Positions 62,376 to 64,000 of a stretch of 64,000 nt of DNA are shown in pieces. The DNA is from Pseudomonas baetica (lineage in GTDB: Bacteria > Pseudomonadota > Gammaproteobacteria > Pseudomonadales > Pseudomonadaceae), in assembly GCF_019733355.1 (NCBI RefSeq), contig NZ_JAIHLQ010000001.1, positions 62,001 through 126,000 of the forward strand, written 5' to 3'. The notes beneath the pieces were generated by a model. That model saw only the letters and a list, made by a program, of their open reading frames with translations, searched no databases and had not been told where the DNA came from. Position 1 is the first letter of the stretch, and each line of letters opens with the position of its first letter. A program made the position numbers and the translations under genes.

Positions 62376-63074
62376 CTAAAGGCTGCTCTCACTCAATAGC
62401 CGATAACCCACTCCCGCCTCCGTCACGATAAACCGCGGCCGCGTCGGATCATCTGCCAGTTTCTGGCGTAAATGCCCGACGACAATCCGCAGATAATGAC
62501 TGTCCTCGGTGTGCGTCGGCCCCCAGATATCCTTGAGCAATTGCTGCTGGGTGATCACCCGCCCCGGATGCCGCGCCAGTTGCGCCAGCACTGCGTATTC
62601 CTTGCGGGTCAGCGCCACTTCGACGCCGTCGAGCAATACGCGCCGGTAGGCCAGATCCACCGTCAGCGGGCCGAAATTCAGCGCGGCCTGCTGCACCTCT
62701 CCCGCTGGCGCCTGACGCAACAATGCACGCACCCGGGCGAGAAACTCCTGAATGCCGAACGGCTTGGTCACGTAGTCATTGGCGCCACCATCCAGCGCCT
62801 GGACTTTCTGCCCTTCACTGGCGCGCACCGACAGCACCAGCACCGGCGTCGTCGCCCACTCACGAAACTCGCACAGCACTTGCTGGCCGTCCATGTCCGG
62901 CAGGCCGAGGTCGAGCACCAGCAGATCGGGTTTGTTCAGCGCCGCCTGCGCCAACCCCTCGGCGCCGGTGCCGGCCTCCAGCACTTTGTAGCCTTGGGAA
63001 GCCAGGCTGATGCGCAGGAATTTGCGGATCTGCGGTTCGTCGTCGATGACCAAAATGGTCGCGGTCTGGCTCAT
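62376..63074 (-). CDS. kdpE: KdpE: potassium-responsive response regulator
   Basis: A 232-residue OmpR-family regulator. Receiver acidic pair in LVIDDEPQIRKFL and the phospho-accepting D in LLVLDLGLPDMDGQQV; C-terminal winged helix with LTRKEYAVLAQLARHPGRVITQQQL. It activates the kdpFABC high-affinity potassium pump operon. It is downstream of kdpD on the same strand (48-base gap). The pump genes lie outside the window if present. Confidence 0.95.
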   Translation of the reverse strand: MSQTATILVIDDEPQIRKFLRISLASQGYKVLEAGTGAEGLAQAALNKPDLLVLDLGLPDMDGQQVLCEFREWATTPVLVLSVRASEGQKVQALDGGANDYVTKPFGIQEFLARVRALLRQAPAGEVQQAALNFGPLTVDLAYRRVLLDGVEVALTRKEYAVLAQLARHPGRVITQQQLLKDIWGPTHTEDSHYLRIVVGHLRQKLADDPTRPRFIVTEAGVGYRLLSESSL

Positions 63075-63122
63075 GAATTCACATCAACACAAAGGATTGG
63101 CGAGAGAGTAGCGCAGTCGGAT

Positions 63123-64000
63123 TCAGGCTTCACTGTCCATCCCCGGTTGCGTCTGCAACGGCAGGTGCAAGGTGATGCAGGTGCCGCGTCCATCGATACC
63201 GTCGGCAACGCTGATGCGCCCGCCATGAGCGCCGACCATGCCCTGACAAATCGCCAACCCCAGACCGGTGCCCTGACCGCCCCGATCACCGCGGGCGGCG
63301 GTGTAGAACATGTCGAAAATCTTCGCCCGCTCGTCTTCGGGAATACCCGGCCCTTCATCGCTGACCGAGAAGAAAATCTCGTCGTCATTCGCCCCCGAAC
63401 TCAGTTGCAAGCGACCGTGGCTTGGCGAGAACCGTGCGGCGTTTTCCAGCACATTGACCAGTGCCTGCTCGATCAGCGCGGCATGCACAAACAGTAGCGG
63501 CAACTCGGACGGCACATCGGTACTGACCTGCAACGGCGCCAGCACGGCGCGCAGACGATTGAGCGAACTGCCGACGATGTCGGCCGGCGACACCCAGTCC
63601 CGCGCCAGTTTCAACGCACCATGGCCCAGACGCGTCATGTCCAGCAGATTCTGGATGTAGCGGTCGAGGCGTTCGGCTTCATCGCGAGTGCCTTCGAGCA
63701 GTTCGCGGCGATCCTCCAGCGGGATCGCTTCGCCCAGTGCCAGCAGGCTGTCGATGCTGCCGCGCATGGACGTCAGCGGCGTGCGCAGGTCGTGGGACAC
63801 CGAGGCCAGCAAGGCGCTGCGCAATTGTTCGGTTTCGCCGTGCAAGCGCGCCGCTTCAAGATCGTCGGCCAATTGCGCCCGGGCCAACGCTTGCGCCAGC
63901 GGTTGACTCAACGCCGTCAGCAAGCGCCGCCGCTGCCCGCTCAACGTTTGGCCTTCTTTGGCGCAGACACCGAGCAACGCCAAGGGTCCGTCCTCGACGG
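63123..64000 (-). CDS. kdpD: KdpD: potassium sensor histidine kinase (C-terminal part, cut by window)
   Basis: The visible 293 residues are the end of KdpD: a GAF remnant, then HisKA with LLASVSHDLRTPLTSMRGSI (histidine in SHDLRTP), a coiled RYIQNLLDMTRL helix, and the ATPase domain (NVLENAARFSP; DEGPGIPEDERAKIFDMFY; GTGLGLAICQGMV). The frame stays open to the right edge; the KdpD N-terminal nucleotide-binding and membrane regions lie beyond it. Confidence 0.95.
   Translation of the reverse strand, partial: VEDGPLALLGVCAKEGQTLSGQRRRLLTALSQPLAQALARAQLADDLEAARLHGETEQLRSALLASVSHDLRTPLTSMRGSIDSLLALGEAIPLEDRRELLEGTRDEAERLDRYIQNLLDMTRLGHGALKLARDWVSPADIVGSSLNRLRAVLAPLQVSTDVPSELPLLFVHAALIEQALVNVLENAARFSPSHGRLQLSSGANDDEIFFSVSDEGPGIPEDERAKIFDMFYTAARGDRGGQGTGLGLAICQGMVGAHGGRISVADGIDGRGTCITLHLPLQTQPGMDSEA

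Overview
This window is chromosomal DNA of a fluorescent-group Pseudomonas. The evidence is the GC-rich codon use, the recurring REP elements with the core CGCGAGCAAGCCCGCTCCCACA-type sequence, and long blocks whose order I recognise from Pseudomonas genomes: sagS-ospR-gpx-msrB-alaA-htpX-tpm, deaD / enoyl-CoA hydratase / DAHP synthase, ohrR-ohr-efp-earP, oprI / L,D-transpeptidase / tesA-ybbA-ybbP / greB. No tRNA, rRNA, CRISPR array, prophage or insertion sequence is visible. It reads as core genome, so most novelty lies in regulatory sites, gene architecture and poorly characterised small genes.

Layout. 0-6.6 kb: DUF903 lipoprotein, RluA-type pseudouridine synthase, a small unknown gene under a near-perfect LexA box, a glutaredoxin-like protein, a CPA2 cation/proton antiporter convergent with an Amt ammonium channel, and a YqjD/YqjE/YqjK-like membrane operon. 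6.6-16.9 kb: a signalling block with an EAL phosphodiesterase, a dGTPase-family HD hydrolase, a BvgA-like regulator, a BvgS-like hybrid kinase, and a membrane HD-GYP protein with a large insertion. 16.9-25.7 kb: free-methionine sulfoxide reductase coupled to a DUF815 ATPase, SagS, then the OspR-Gpx peroxide module, MsrB, AlaA, HtpX and Tpm. 25.7-36.3 kb: DODA-type dioxygenase, DEAD-box helicase with a long leader, enoyl-CoA hydratase family, spermidine-synthase-like protein, class II DAHP synthase, YcaQ/AlkX-type glycosylase, DUF1127 protein, two LysR regulators and a TauE/SafE exporter. 36.3-46.4 kb: OhrR/Ohr, EF-P with its rhamnosyltransferase EarP, a Gre-like protein, CysB, Usp, a thioredoxin-PanE-nucleotidase operon, PilZ protein, class I DAHP synthase and a small acetyltransferase. 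46.4-64 kb: oprI with a possible structured RNA upstream, L,D-transpeptidase, TesA/ABC operon, GreB, DoxX, MltF-like lytic transglycosylase, TatD hydrolase, chemoreceptor, thioesterase, CHAD protein, RssA-like patatin, and KdpE plus the end of KdpD.

Three themes tie the genes together. (1) Oxidative stress: OspR/Gpx, MsrB, free-Met-R-sulfoxide reductase and OhrR/Ohr. In both MarR-regulated units a palindrome sits exactly on the -35 box of a readable promoter. (2) c-di-GMP and phosphorelay signalling: EAL, HD-GYP, PilZ, SagS and the BvgAS-like pair. (3) Envelope maintenance: OprI, L,D-transpeptidase, MltF, HtpX. The most interesting signals are the LexA-controlled orphan gene, the two matching peroxide-operator architectures, the interrupted HD-GYP domain, and the structured non-coding stretch before oprI. 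I found no wholly new multi-gene system.
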